DNA of 64,000 bases from Faunimonas pinastri (GTDB lineage Bacteria; Pseudomonadota; Alphaproteobacteria; Rhizobiales; Afifellaceae): NCBI RefSeq assembly GCF_900110915.1, contig NZ_FOFG01000007.1:141122-205121 (forward strand). Reading direction: 5' to 3'. Of the stretch, positions 27,695-37,159 are shown one piece after another. Every line of letters starts with the position of its first letter. The first letter of the stretch is position 1. A program made the position numbers and the translations under genes. The notes below the pieces were generated by a model. It was not told the DNA's origin, did no database searches, and saw nothing but the letters and a program-made list of their open reading frames with translations.

Positions 27695-29779
27695 TTGGCC
27701 AAAGATCCCCGCCAACCCGGTCCCGCAGGCGCGGGTCAGTCGCAGGAAGCTCAGAAGGGCGACGACACCTCCCGCACCCCGTCGGCCGCCGACAGCGCGC
27801 GCGACCGTCGGCTGACCATCGACCTCCCGGCCAAGGATGTATCTCGCGCCGGTGAACCGTCCGCCCCGGCCTCCGCCGGCGCGACACCCACGTTCACGGA
27901 CAGGGGTGCGCCGTCGTCTCACACGGATGGGGGTGCGAGTGCCCCGACCGGTGGCATGACGAGCGGCGAGCGCGCGCAGGCGGCGGAGCCCGCCAAGACC
28001 GGGACGGCCGGGCCAGACGCCGTGCCGGGCGCGACGTCGAACATGCCAACCTCGAACAGCGCGGCCTCGAACGCCTCCACGAAGCCTTCGACGGTCGCCT
28101 CCACCACCAGTCCGAAGAGCGAGCCGTCGAAGCCGGCTTCGCCCGTCATCGAGGCCGCCGGGTCACGCGCTGCGGAGACCAGGGCCGGCGACAGCGGGAA
28201 GCCTGATGGCGCTGCAAAGGCTGCCGCAGCTTCGGCAGCATCGACCACGGCCGCGAAGTCCGGTCCGACGGCCTCCACAACGCCCGGCGGTGGCAGCGCC
28301 AGCGGTTCCGGGCCGGCAAGCAGTGCCCCCCGGCGCGAGAGCGCGGATGTCGCCGCGCGCAAGAGTTCGGTCTCCATTCCCGCGCTGCTGATCGCGGCTA
28401 TTCTCGGCGGTGCGCTCGGAATGGGCGGGGTCTACGCGCTCCAGCGATCCGGCCACTGGCCGCAGGCGACGGCCTCGGCCCCTTCCGGCGACGTGGCGAC
28501 CAAGGCCGAAGTGGCTGATCTTCGCACCCAGCTGCAGCAGGTGCAGGGCACTGTCACCGATCTGCAGGGACGCGCGCAGGCGGCTCTGGCGGTCGCTTCC
28601 GGCGAGGGCGGCCAGAACGGCGCCGACCAGAACGCTGTACAGGATCTCGGCACCCGGGTCGCAGCTCTGGAAGCCAAGCTGACCGCGCCGGCGACACAGC
28701 CGGGCGAGGGGGCACAGCCGGGCGCGGGCCCCGCCGATACCGCCGCTTCGGGCCATCTTCGCGATCGCCTCGCCGCGCTTGAAGGCAAGGTGAACACCAA
28801 TTCGGACGCCGTGAACGGCAAGGCCGATGCCACAGCCATCGCCGATCTCGGCAAGCGCGTCGACCAGCTTCAGGCGGCGGTCGGCACCGGCGATCAGGTC
28901 GCGCCCGATTCGCTTTCCGGCCGCCTCGCCTCCCTCACCGACCAGTTCGGCCAGTTGCGCGATTCCATCGGGCCCACCGCGATCTCCGCCATGAAGCCGG
29001 AGATCGACCAGCTCGGCCAGCGCGTGGACCAGATGGCCGGAACGGTGGATCAGCTGAACGGCAAGGTGCAGGACACGCAGACCACGGCCGCCACCACGCT
29101 CGCCAACATGGCGCAGACCACCACACATGTGCAGCAGCAGCTGACGGAGGTGACCGGCACGGTGGCGCAGCTCTCCGATCAGGTCGCGCATGCCGCCCCG
29201 AGCCAGAAGATCGACGAGTTGACGAAGGCTGTCCAGGCGGCGCAGAGCCGCGCGGATCAGGCCGCCGCCGTGGCGCCGGTCATCGCCGCCAACGGCCTCG
29301 TGGACGCCGTGCAGGGGGGTAGCTCCTTCGCGACGGAGCTGAAGGCCGTACAGACAGTGACGCCGGGGGACGCCGCCATCGGCACGCTGGAGCCCTATGC
29401 GGCTTCCGGCCTGCCGCGGATCGCCGACCTCAAGCAGGGTTTCGACAAGGTCATGGCGAGCCGCGTCTCCACGGCGGATCTGCCGGCCGAGGGCGGCGGC
29501 ACACTGACCCGGCTCCTGCAGAGCGCCAAGGGCGTCATCAAGGTCACGCCGGCCGGCCCCATCGAGGGCAACAGCAGCGCCGCCATCCTGTCGCGCATCG
29601 ATGCCGATTTCGACAGCGGCAACCTCAAGGGCGTGCTGGACGAATGGAACGGGCTGCCGCAGGCCGACAAGGATGCGACGCACGAATTCATCCAGCCGGT
29701 GCAGGCCCATGCCGCGGCGATCGATCTCGCCGGCCGTTTGAGGGCGAATGCCCTCGGTCAACTCAGTTCAGCGAAGTAG
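27695..29779 (+). CDS. Mic60/mitofilin-family inner-membrane protein
   Basis: 694-aa protein: a long Ala/Ser/Thr/Pro-rich disordered N-terminus (about residues 1-225), one membrane segment (SIPALLIAAILGGALGMGG, about 228-246), a long periplasmic coiled-coil stretch (about 265-530, with repeated DLxxRVxxLEAK patterns) and a C-terminal mitofilin domain. Alphaproteobacterial Mic60 shapes intracytoplasmic membranes and is encoded in the hem cluster, as here. TTG start at 27695. The family is called mainly by architecture and location. Confidence 0.8.
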   Translation: MAKDPRQPGPAGAGQSQEAQKGDDTSRTPSAADSARDRRLTIDLPAKDVSRAGEPSAPASAGATPTFTDRGAPSSHTDGGASAPTGGMTSGERAQAAEPAKTGTAGPDAVPGATSNMPTSNSAASNASTKPSTVASTTSPKSEPSKPASPVIEAAGSRAAETRAGDSGKPDGAAKAAAASAASTTAAKSGPTASTTPGGGSASGSGPASSAPRRESADVAARKSSVSIPALLIAAILGGALGMGGVYALQRSGHWPQATASAPSGDVATKAEVADLRTQLQQVQGTVTDLQGRAQAALAVASGEGGQNGADQNAVQDLGTRVAALEAKLTAPATQPGEGAQPGAGPADTAASGHLRDRLAALEGKVNTNSDAVNGKADATAIADLGKRVDQLQAAVGTGDQVAPDSLSGRLASLTDQFGQLRDSIGPTAISAMKPEIDQLGQRVDQMAGTVDQLNGKVQDTQTTAATTLANMAQTTTHVQQQLTEVTGTVAQLSDQVAHAAPSQKIDELTKAVQAAQSRADQAAAVAPVIAANGLVDAVQGGSSFATELKAVQTVTPGDAAIGTLEPYAASGLPRIADLKQGFDKVMASRVSTADLPAEGGGTLTRLLQSAKGVIKVTPAGPIEGNSSAAILSRIDADFDSGNLKGVLDEWNGLPQADKDATHEFIQPVQAHAAAIDLAGRLRANALGQLSSAK

Positions 29780-29786
29780 GTGACCG

Positions 29787-31586
29787 ATGATCCGTCTCCT
29801 GATTGTCGTCGCCGTCCTCTTTGCCGTCGTCCTCGAGTTCCAGTGGCTGAAGGGCACCTCCGGCGAGGTCGCGCTGACGCTGCACGGCAATGTCTATTCG
29901 GTGGATCTCTCCACCGCCGTCCTGGGCCTTGTGGTCGCGCTGGCGCTGTTCGCCGTCATCGTGCTGCTGCTGCGGTTCCTCGTCCGCATCCCCGCCAATT
30001 CGGGACGCCGCCGTCGCTGGCGTCGTGAGGAGCGCGCCCGCGAAGCGCTGACGGCGGGCCTCCTCGCCGTCGCGGCGGGCGATGTCCGGGGCGCGGAGCG
30101 TGCGACCGGCGATGCGCTGCGGCGCATTCCGAACCGGCCGCTGACGATGCTGCTGCGCGCCCAGACGGCGCAGCTCAAGGGCGATCATGCCGAGGCCGGC
30201 GAGGCCTTCAAAGCCATGCTGGAAGAGCCGGACGCCCGCATCGTGGGCCTGCGCGGCCTCTACATCGAGGCGGAGCGGCAGGGCAATCACGAGGCGGCGC
30301 GCCGCATCGCGGAGGAAGCGCGGCAAGACGCGTCCACCAGCCCCTGGGCCTCGCGCGCGTTGCTGCGCTATCAGGCGGCCGAAGGCGACTGGGCCGGCGC
30401 GCTTGAACTCCTCGGCAGCTACAGCCGCACGCTCGACCGCAAGGCGGCCCGCCGCCAGCGCGCGGTGATCCTGACCGCGCAGGCGCTGGACAAGGAGATC
30501 GGCGAGCCGGAAACGGCCCGCAACGCCGCGCTGGAAGCGCATGAGCTCGCGCCCGAGCTCGTGCCCGCCGCCGTGGTCGCGGGCCGGCTTCTGTCCCGGC
30601 TGGGCGAGGTACGGCGTGCCTCAAAGGTTCTGGAGGCGACCTGGAAGGAAGCGCCGCATCCGGAGATCGCCGAGGCCTATGCGCATGTTCGCTCGGGCGA
30701 TTCCGCCACCGACCGCCTGAAGCGCATGGAAACGTTGCACCGCCTGCAGCCGGATGCGCCGGAAGCGCGGATCGCATTGGCGCGCGCGGCGGCGGAAGCG
30801 CGCGAATGGGAACGTGCCCGCACCGCGCTGGAGCCCCTGGTCAAGGACCGGCCGGACCAGCGCGTGCTGATCCTCATGGCCGAGATCGAAGAAGGCCAGT
30901 CCGGCGATCGCGGCCGGGCGCGCGAATGGCTTGCCCGTGCCGTCAGAGCGCCGCGCGGCCCCGCCTGGACCGCAGATGGCGTGGTGCTGGAGCAATGGGC
31001 GCCGGTTTCGCCCGTCACCGGTCGCCTCGACGCGGTGGAGTGGAAGCTCCCCCTGGAAGAGCCGGAAGCGGTCGCACTGCCGGACCTCGTGCAGGACGCG
31101 CTCGGCCCGGACCAGCCGCGACAGGTCGGCCGCTTCGTCGAACCGCAGGGCGAGACGACCGGCGGTGCGGAGCGAACGTTCGAGATCGACGGCGAGCCCG
31201 TTCCGGTGGATGTCGCGATCCAGGAAGAAGAGCTGGCCCGCGCCGCGAAGTCCGGACGCACGGCACCTGATCGCGTCACGCCCAGCCCGGTTGTGACCGG
31301 TCCGACGATCGTGGCCCAGCCGGTAGCCATGCGACCCGCTGCGCCGGTTTCCGGCAAGACGGACGGACCTGACGCGGTGATCGTGGATGGCCCGAAGCCG
31401 GCCCCGACGGCCCAGCCGGTCATCGGCAGCGGAACGCAGCCGCCGAAGCTCGTCACGCCGCCGCTGCCGGACAGGCCGGAGGAAACGCTGGTCGCCGAGG
31501 AAGACCTCGTGCCGCCGTCCCCCGACGATCCGGGCGTGGAAGAGGGAACGGCGAAGGAGCCGCCGCGCCGCTTCGGCCTGTTCTAG
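29787..31586 (+). CDS. HemY-domain tetratricopeptide membrane protein
   Basis: 599-aa protein with two N-terminal membrane segments (LLIVVAVLFAVVLEF and AVLGLVVALALFAVIVLLL), a HemY_N domain with SGRRRRWRREERAREALTAG, then TPR-like helices to about residue 400 and a Pro-rich, low-complexity tail ending in PPRRFGLF. Despite the name it is not a protoporphyrinogen oxidase; its exact role near heme synthesis is unsettled. ATG 29787 is 7 bp after the Mic60 gene, indicating an operon. Confidence 0.88.
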   Translation: MIRLLIVVAVLFAVVLEFQWLKGTSGEVALTLHGNVYSVDLSTAVLGLVVALALFAVIVLLLRFLVRIPANSGRRRRWRREERAREALTAGLLAVAAGDVRGAERATGDALRRIPNRPLTMLLRAQTAQLKGDHAEAGEAFKAMLEEPDARIVGLRGLYIEAERQGNHEAARRIAEEARQDASTSPWASRALLRYQAAEGDWAGALELLGSYSRTLDRKAARRQRAVILTAQALDKEIGEPETARNAALEAHELAPELVPAAVVAGRLLSRLGEVRRASKVLEATWKEAPHPEIAEAYAHVRSGDSATDRLKRMETLHRLQPDAPEARIALARAAAEAREWERARTALEPLVKDRPDQRVLILMAEIEEGQSGDRGRAREWLARAVRAPRGPAWTADGVVLEQWAPVSPVTGRLDAVEWKLPLEEPEAVALPDLVQDALGPDQPRQVGRFVEPQGETTGGAERTFEIDGEPVPVDVAIQEEELARAAKSGRTAPDRVTPSPVVTGPTIVAQPVAMRPAAPVSGKTDGPDAVIVDGPKPAPTAQPVIGSGTQPPKLVTPPLPDRPEETLVAEEDLVPPSPDDPGVEEGTAKEPPRRFGLF

Positions 31587-31605
31587 GCCTGTTCCGTGCC
31601 CGGGC

Positions 31606-31625
31606 GGGCGACCCTTTCCGGTCGC
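31606..31625 (+). terminator. Possible terminator after the HemY-like gene
   Basis: A 7-bp stem GGCGACC / GGTCGCC with a 6-nt loop, followed after a C-rich gap by TTTTT at about 31639. Weak case. Confidence 0.35.
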
Positions 31626-31717
31626 CTTCCCCCGCAGTGTTTTTCCGGGAGGAAGTCGTCAACAGGGCTATCTGATGGCTTGCTCCCGAGCCCGTGACCT
31701 TGTATGAGGCACCCATC

Positions 31718-31793
31718 GCCGCTTTAGCTCAGTCGGTAGAGCACATCATTCGTAATGATGGGGTCAGGTGTTCGAGTCACCTAAGCGGCACCA
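31718..31793 (+). tRNA. tRNA-Thr (anticodon CGT)
   Basis: Complete cloverleaf: acceptor GCCGCTT/AAGCGGC, D-arm AGCTCAGTCGGTAGAGC, anticodon stem CATCA/TGATG with loop TTCGTAA (CGT at 31751-31753), T-arm with GTTCGAGTC, discriminator A and encoded CCA. Confidence 0.97.
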
Positions 31794-31877
31794 TTTTCCT
31801 TCCAGATCCGGTTTTCTTCACCTCGGCGGTTTCCGTTCGGGGTCGTCCCGCTCGCGGTGTCGCGGATGCGACGCGAA

Positions 31878-31907
31878 AGACCGGCCCGGCTTTCGCCGAA
31901 CCGGTCT
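31878..31907 (-). terminator. Terminator of the aldo/keto reductase gene
   Basis: Stem AGACCGG / CCGGTCT with an inner GGC/GCC pair; read on the minus strand it is followed by TTTCGCG. It lies 34 bp past the stop codon at 31941. Confidence 0.55.
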
Positions 31908-31940
31908 GACACCCGACAGGAAGGTGGAGTTGCGTCGCGA

Positions 31941-32819
31941 CTATTGACGGTCGGCCGCCCCGATCCCGTCCAGTTCGGCGACGACATCCTCGGAAAGCTT
32001 GAGCTCGGTGGCCGCGAGGTTTTCGCGGAGGTGGCCGAGCGACGAGGTGCCGGGGATCAGCAGGATGTTGGGCGAGCGCTGCAGCAGCCAGGCGAGGGCC
32101 ACCTGCATCGGCGTTGCTCCCAGCCGTTCCGCCACGCCCGACAGCGTGGAGGATTGCAGCGGCGTGAAGCCGCCCAGCGGGAAGAACGGCACGAAGGCCG
32201 TGCCCTGCGTGGCCAGTTCCTCGATCAACGCGTCGTCATCGCGATGGGCGAGATTGTACAGGTTCTGCACGCAGACGATCTCGCAGATCCCGCGTCCTTC
32301 CGCGATCTGCTTCGACGTCGCGTTGCTGAGGCCGATGTGGCGAACGAGGCCCTGCTGCTGCAGCTCCGCCAGTGCGGTGAGGGGCGCCTCGATCGAGCCC
32401 TCGCTGGGACCATGGACGTCGCCCATGATGCGCAGGTTGACCACGTCGAGTGCGTCGAGGCCGAGATTGCGAAGATTGTCATGCACGGCGCTGGCGAGCT
32501 CGGCGGGCTGCATCGCCGGGTTCCACGATGCGTCCTCGCCGCGAACCGCTCCGATCTTGGTGACGATCACGAGATCGTCGCCATACGGGTGCAGCGCCTC
32601 GCGGATGATCTGGTTGGTGACGTGCGGGCCGTAGAAGTCGCTGGTGTCGATGTGATCCACCCCGGCGGCAACGGCCTCGCGAAGCACCGCGATCGCCGCC
32701 TCGCGATCCTTGGGCGGCCCGAACACGCCGGGGCCGGCAAGTTGCATCGCGCCATAGCCCATGCGCTTCACATTGTGGCTGCCGAGCCGGAAGCTGCCGG
32801 CTGCATCGAGATTGGTCAT
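31941..32819 (-). CDS. Aldo/keto reductase family oxidoreductase
   Basis: 292-aa NADPH-dependent TIM-barrel reductase. Catalytic tetrad positions recognised: Asp and Tyr in HIDTSDFYGPHVTNQI, Lys in LVIVTKIGAVRG, and His as DVHGPSEGS; the cofactor-binding end reads LIPGTSSLGHLRENL. Resembles the YdbC/IolS-like AKRs. The substrate is unknown. Divergent from a LysR regulator, which probably controls it. Confidence 0.88.
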   Translation of the reverse strand: MTNLDAAGSFRLGSHNVKRMGYGAMQLAGPGVFGPPKDREAAIAVLREAVAAGVDHIDTSDFYGPHVTNQIIREALHPYGDDLVIVTKIGAVRGEDASWNPAMQPAELASAVHDNLRNLGLDALDVVNLRIMGDVHGPSEGSIEAPLTALAELQQQGLVRHIGLSNATSKQIAEGRGICEIVCVQNLYNLAHRDDDALIEELATQGTAFVPFFPLGGFTPLQSSTLSGVAERLGATPMQVALAWLLQRSPNILLIPGTSSLGHLRENLAATELKLSEDVVAELDGIGAADRQ

Positions 32820-32913
32820 GGTTTTCTCCGTTGCTGCTGGTCTTCCATATGGATCAGATGCCCTTGGGTGATAATCCGGTATAATCGGGACGGGTTGTAC
32901 GAAAGGGTGGACA

Positions 32914-33807
32914 ATGAAGGAGCTTCAGGATCTCGCGGCTTTCGTGGCGGTCGCGCGCGCCGGTGGGTTTCGCGAAGCGGCAAAGGCGGGCGGCGTCTCC
33001 GCTTCCGGTCTCAGCGAAGCGGTGCGGCGGCTGGAAACGCGGCTCGGCGTTCGGCTGCTCAACCGGACGACCCGGAGCGTCGCGCCGACGGAAGCCGGCC
33101 AGCGTCTGTTGGAGCGGCTGGTGCCGGCCTTGGGCGAGGTGGAAGCCTCGCTCGATGTGGTCAACGCCTTTCGGGATCGCCCGGCCGGCACCTTGCGGCT
33201 GAACGTGCCGGCAAGCGTCGCCCGCCTCGTGCTGCCGGAGTTCGTTCCGCCGTTCCTCAAGGCTTATCCGGACATCCGCATGGAGGTGATCGTCGAGGAT
33301 GGCTTCGTGGACGTGCTGGCCGCCGGCTGCGATGCCGGAATCCGCTACGGCGAAAGGTTGGAGCAGGACATGATCGCCGTCCCGATTGGTCCGCGCACGC
33401 AGCGTTTCGCCACCGCCGCCGCACCCTCTTACCTCGACGCACATGGTCGCCCGGAGCATCCGCGCGACCTGCTGTCCCACGCCTGCCTGCGCGGCCAGTT
33501 CGCCAGCGGTAATATCCCGCCCTGGGAATTCGAGCGGGACGGCGAGGTGTTGCATGTCGATCCGGACGGGTCCCTCGTGGTGCGCCTCGGAGCCGCGGTG
33601 GACCTTGCGATCGACGCGGCGCTGCAGGGCCTCGGCATCATCCAGCTCTTTGAGGCGTGGCTCGCCCCCCACTTCGAGAGCGGCGCGCTGGAACCGGTGC
33701 TGGAACCGTGGTGGGAAAGCTTCCCCGGCCCCTTCCTCTATTATCCCGGCCGGCACCACTTGCCGGCCCCGCTTCGGGCTTTCGTCGATTTTACGCGGAG
33801 GGGATAG
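32914..33807 (+). CDS. LysR-family transcriptional regulator
   Basis: 297-aa regulator with N-terminal LysR winged helix (LAAFVAVARAGGFREAAKAG, SASGLSEAVRRLETRLGVRL, TEAGQRLLERL) and a periplasmic-binding-protein-like effector domain (AGTLRLNVPA, CDAGIRYGE). Divergent from the aldo/keto reductase with a 94-bp gap, the standard layout for LysR control. Confidence 0.93.
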   Translation: MKELQDLAAFVAVARAGGFREAAKAGGVSASGLSEAVRRLETRLGVRLLNRTTRSVAPTEAGQRLLERLVPALGEVEASLDVVNAFRDRPAGTLRLNVPASVARLVLPEFVPPFLKAYPDIRMEVIVEDGFVDVLAAGCDAGIRYGERLEQDMIAVPIGPRTQRFATAAAPSYLDAHGRPEHPRDLLSHACLRGQFASGNIPPWEFERDGEVLHVDPDGSLVVRLGAAVDLAIDAALQGLGIIQLFEAWLAPHFESGALEPVLEPWWESFPGPFLYYPGRHHLPAPLRAFVDFTRRG

Positions 33808-33959
33808 CGCGTCCGCAGACGCAGCCTGGTCAAAGCCATCCCCCCTCGACCGTGCTTTAAAAAGGCTCCCTTACGTTTTCGGTTGACCGGAATGGCTGGA
33901 CCTTGGATAAATATCCAACAGGTGTTGCGTATCTGGGGTTTGGCCGAATGGAGGGTCGT

Positions 33960-34592
33960 ATGCCGTCGCGCACGATTCCGAAGCAATTGCCGACAGGCCA
34001 GGGGTCGGAAGACGCGCGGGTAGAGCGGACCCGAGCCCGGCTTGCCCAAGCGGTATTGTCGCTTGCCGCCGAGCGCGACATCACGACCGCGTCGGTGGCT
34101 GAACTGGCGCGCCGCGCCGGCGTAAACCGAAGCACCTTCTACGCGCACGCACAAACCCCGGTGGAACTGCTGACCCGCGTGCTTTCGTCCGAACTGGACG
34201 AAGTCCGCCGGCACACGATGGAGCAGCTGGACTTCGACGGGCGGCTGCTGCGCTCCCTTACGCGCTCGACCCTGTGCGAGATCGTGGATCACATCATCAA
34301 GCATGAGGCGGTTTATGGCGGCACCAGCCACGCCTCATCGATGTTCGCGCTGCGCATCGTGCTCGCGGAGCACGTCGAGCAATCCGTCCTGATCGTGTTG
34401 CGCGAGGGATTCCTGGTGGCGCCCGAACCGGGACCCGAGGCTGCCGCGCTCTATGCCGCCTTTCTCGCTCACGGCGTCGCCGGGGCGGTGGAGGCGTGGC
34501 TGCACCTTCCCGCACCGCGCGACGAGCGCGTGCTGCTGACCGCCATCGAGGCCATGTACCCGTCCTGGTACGCGCCCGACCCCGGCCCATAA
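33960..34592 (+). CDS. TetR/AcrR-family regulator
   Basis: 210-aa regulator: TetR-type HTH (LAAERDITTASVAELARRAG then VNRSTFYAHAQTP) and a helical ligand domain. Start at ATG 33960 with GGAGGG six bases before; earlier in-frame starts lack this. It lies 35 bp upstream of the alcohol dehydrogenase on the same strand and probably controls the dehydrogenase pair. Confidence 0.9.
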   Translation: MPSRTIPKQLPTGQGSEDARVERTRARLAQAVLSLAAERDITTASVAELARRAGVNRSTFYAHAQTPVELLTRVLSSELDEVRRHTMEQLDFDGRLLRSLTRSTLCEIVDHIIKHEAVYGGTSHASSMFALRIVLAEHVEQSVLIVLREGFLVAPEPGPEAAALYAAFLAHGVAGAVEAWLHLPAPRDERVLLTAIEAMYPSWYAPDPGP

Positions 34593-34627
34593 GGGCCTCA
34601 AGCAAGACCAACCAAAGGAGAAACGCC

Positions 34628-35719
34628 TTGAAAGCTGCTGTACTCAACAAACTGGACGGAACGTTCGCGGTCGAGGACGTCCAGATCGACAAGCCACGGG
34701 GCCGCGAGGTGCTCGTCGAGGTGAAGGCTTCGGGCCTGTGCCATTCCGACCTGCACATGGCCGAAAGCGACTTCGGCGTTCCGTTGCCGGCCGTCTTCGG
34801 CCATGAGCTCGCCGGCATCGTCAAGGAGATCGGCCCCGACGTGCGCGAGTTCAAGGTCGGCGATCATGTCGTGGGATCGCTGATCCAATATTGCGGACAT
34901 TGCGAAGCCTGCCTCGACGGACGCACCTACCAGTGCGACCACCCGGAGGAAACGGTGCGCGGGCCTGACGATGGCCAGCGTCTCACGCGCAACGGGCAGC
35001 CCGTGACGCCTGTCTTCGGCACGTCCGCTTTCGCCGAGTATTCCCTGGTGCATGAGAACCAGCTTGCCAGGGTGCCGGACGAGATTCCCTTCCCGCAGGC
35101 ATCGATCCTCGGCTGTGGGTGCGTGACCGGCGCGGGCGCCGCGATCAACACCGCCGATGTGAAGCCCGGCGACACGGTGGCGGTGATCGGCGTCGGCGGC
35201 GTCGGCCTCAACGTCATCTCCGGCGCGCGTCTCGCCGGCGCGGGCCGGATCATCGCCATCGACATGCAGCCGGCCAAGGAAGAGCTCGCGCGGAAGTTCG
35301 GCGCAACGGATTTCATCGACGCGGGCAAGGGCGACGCGGTCGAGACCGTGCGTGCGCTCACGGGCGGCGGCGTCGCTCACGCCTTCGAGGTTATCGGTCT
35401 CAAGCCCACCTCGGAGCAGGCCATCAAGATGGCCCGAAAGGGCGGTGGGGCCTATCTGATCGGCGTTCACAAGCCCGGCGCGCCAATCAATGTCGACGTG
35501 CTCGTGGACCTCATCTCCAACCAGGTGACTGTGAAGGGGGTCTACATGGGTTCCACCAATATCAAGCACGACATCCCGATGTATGCCGACCTCTATCTGC
35601 AGGGTCGCTTCAACCTCGACGACCTGATCTCCAAGGAGATCAACATCGCCGAGATCAACGACGCCTATCAGGAACTCAAGAAGGGCGCGATCGCGCGCAG
35701 CGTCATCACCTCCTTCTGA
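34628..35719 (+). CDS. Zinc-dependent alcohol dehydrogenase (MDR family)
   Basis: 363-aa medium-chain dehydrogenase. Catalytic zinc ligands in GLCHSDLH and GHELAG; structural zinc lobe as CGHCEACLDGRTYQC; Rossmann motif VIGVGGVGLNVISGA. The presence of both zinc sites and the GCGCVTGAGAAINTADVKPG segment place it near the class III/NDMA-type alcohol dehydrogenases. TTG start at 34628 with AAAGGAGAAACGCC upstream. Followed by an aldehyde dehydrogenase, so the pair likely takes an alcohol to its acid. Confidence 0.92.
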   Translation: MKAAVLNKLDGTFAVEDVQIDKPRGREVLVEVKASGLCHSDLHMAESDFGVPLPAVFGHELAGIVKEIGPDVREFKVGDHVVGSLIQYCGHCEACLDGRTYQCDHPEETVRGPDDGQRLTRNGQPVTPVFGTSAFAEYSLVHENQLARVPDEIPFPQASILGCGCVTGAGAAINTADVKPGDTVAVIGVGGVGLNVISGARLAGAGRIIAIDMQPAKEELARKFGATDFIDAGKGDAVETVRALTGGGVAHAFEVIGLKPTSEQAIKMARKGGGAYLIGVHKPGAPINVDVLVDLISNQVTVKGVYMGSTNIKHDIPMYADLYLQGRFNLDDLISKEINIAEINDAYQELKKGAIARSVITSF

Positions 35720-35746
35720 CCGACATCGAATCGAGAGGACAAGATC

Positions 35747-37159
35747 ATGGCATACAGACTTCTGATCGATGGCAAGCTGGTCGATGGGGCCTCCACGCTC
35801 GACGTGATCGACCCTGCTACCGGCGCGGTATTCGAAACGTGCGCGCGCGCGGACGAGGCGCAGCTCGAACAGGCGATCGCGGCCGCCAAGCGCGCGTTTC
35901 CCGCCTGGGCCGCGCTTGGCCACGAGAAGCGCCGGGACTACCTCAACCAGCTCGCCGACGCGATGCAGGGACGTTACGACGAGTTCTGCAAGCTGCTCAC
36001 GCGCGAGCAGGGCAAGCCGCTCGCCCAGTCGCAGTTCGAGGTCGGGGGCGCGATCGCGGCCTTGCGCTATTTCGGCGAGCAGGACCTGCCGCTGGAAACG
36101 ATCCGCGAGACCGAGGACGGCAAGATCCTTGAGCAGCGCACCCCGCTCGGCGTGGTCGCTGCGATCACGCCCTGGAACTTCCCCGTCATCCTGTTGATGA
36201 TGAAGCTTGCCCCCGCACTCAGCGTCGGCAACACGATGGTTGCGAAGCCGGCTCCGTCCACCCCTCTGACGACGGCTCTGTTCGGCGAACTGGCGGCGGA
36301 GATCCTGCCCCCGGGAGTGCTCAACGTGATCGTCGACGCCAACGATCTCGGCGGCAAGATCACCGCGCATTCCGACATAGCCAAGGTGAGCTTCACCGGC
36401 TCGACCGGCACCGGGAAGCGCGTGATGGAAAGCGCAGCCGGCACGCTCAAGCGGCTGACGCTGGAACTGGGCGGCAACGACGCGGCGATCATCCTCGACG
36501 ATGTCGACGCCAAGGAGGTCGCGCCCAAGGTCTTCCAGGCGGCGATGGTCAATGCCGGCCAGGTCTGCCTGGCTGCGAAGCGCGTCTACGCCCCGCGATC
36601 GATGTACGACGCCATCTGCGAGGAACTGGCGAAACTCGCAAGAGAAGCCGTGGTCGATGACGGCCTCAACCAGGGCGCGGAGATCGGCCCTCTCCAGAAC
36701 AAGCAGCAGTATGAGAAAGTGCTGGAGATCATCGAGGAGGCCAAGGCACAGGGCAAGGTGATCGCCGGTGGCGCCGCACTCGACCGCGAGGGGTATTTCA
36801 TCGCGCCGACGGTGGTGCGCGACCTGCCCGACAGCGCGCGACTTGTGCGCGAAGAGCAGTTCGGACCTGCCATCCCGGTCCTCGTCTATGACACGATCGA
36901 GGAAGTAATCGAGCGCGCCAACGACAGCGAATACGGCCTTGGCGGCACGATCTGGACCAACGATGCCGATCGCGGTCTGCAGGTCGCGCTGCAGGTCCAG
37001 TCGGGTACCGTCTGGGTAAACAAGCATCTCGACATGCCCTTCGACGTGCCGTTCGGCGGCGCAAAGCAGTCCGGTATCGGCCGGGAGCAGGGCATCGACG
37101 GGATGAAGGAATTCACCCAGGCCAAGATCATCAACGTGGCCAACAAGATCGCGGCATAA
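35747..37159 (+). CDS. NAD(P)+-dependent aldehyde dehydrogenase
   Basis: 470-aa ALDH superfamily enzyme. Asn of TPWNFPV, Gly motif FTGSTGTGKRVM, catalytic Glu in LTLELGGNDAAI and nucleophilic Cys in NAGQVCLAAKRVY are all visible. Preceded by GAGAGGACAAGATC. Substrate specificity is not readable; lies 27 bp after the alcohol dehydrogenase in the same operon. Confidence 0.93.
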   Translation: MAYRLLIDGKLVDGASTLDVIDPATGAVFETCARADEAQLEQAIAAAKRAFPAWAALGHEKRRDYLNQLADAMQGRYDEFCKLLTREQGKPLAQSQFEVGGAIAALRYFGEQDLPLETIRETEDGKILEQRTPLGVVAAITPWNFPVILLMMKLAPALSVGNTMVAKPAPSTPLTTALFGELAAEILPPGVLNVIVDANDLGGKITAHSDIAKVSFTGSTGTGKRVMESAAGTLKRLTLELGGNDAAIILDDVDAKEVAPKVFQAAMVNAGQVCLAAKRVYAPRSMYDAICEELAKLAREAVVDDGLNQGAEIGPLQNKQQYEKVLEIIEEAKAQGKVIAGGAALDREGYFIAPTVVRDLPDSARLVREEQFGPAIPVLVYDTIEEVIERANDSEYGLGGTIWTNDADRGLQVALQVQSGTVWVNKHLDMPFDVPFGGAKQSGIGREQGIDGMKEFTQAKIINVANKIAA

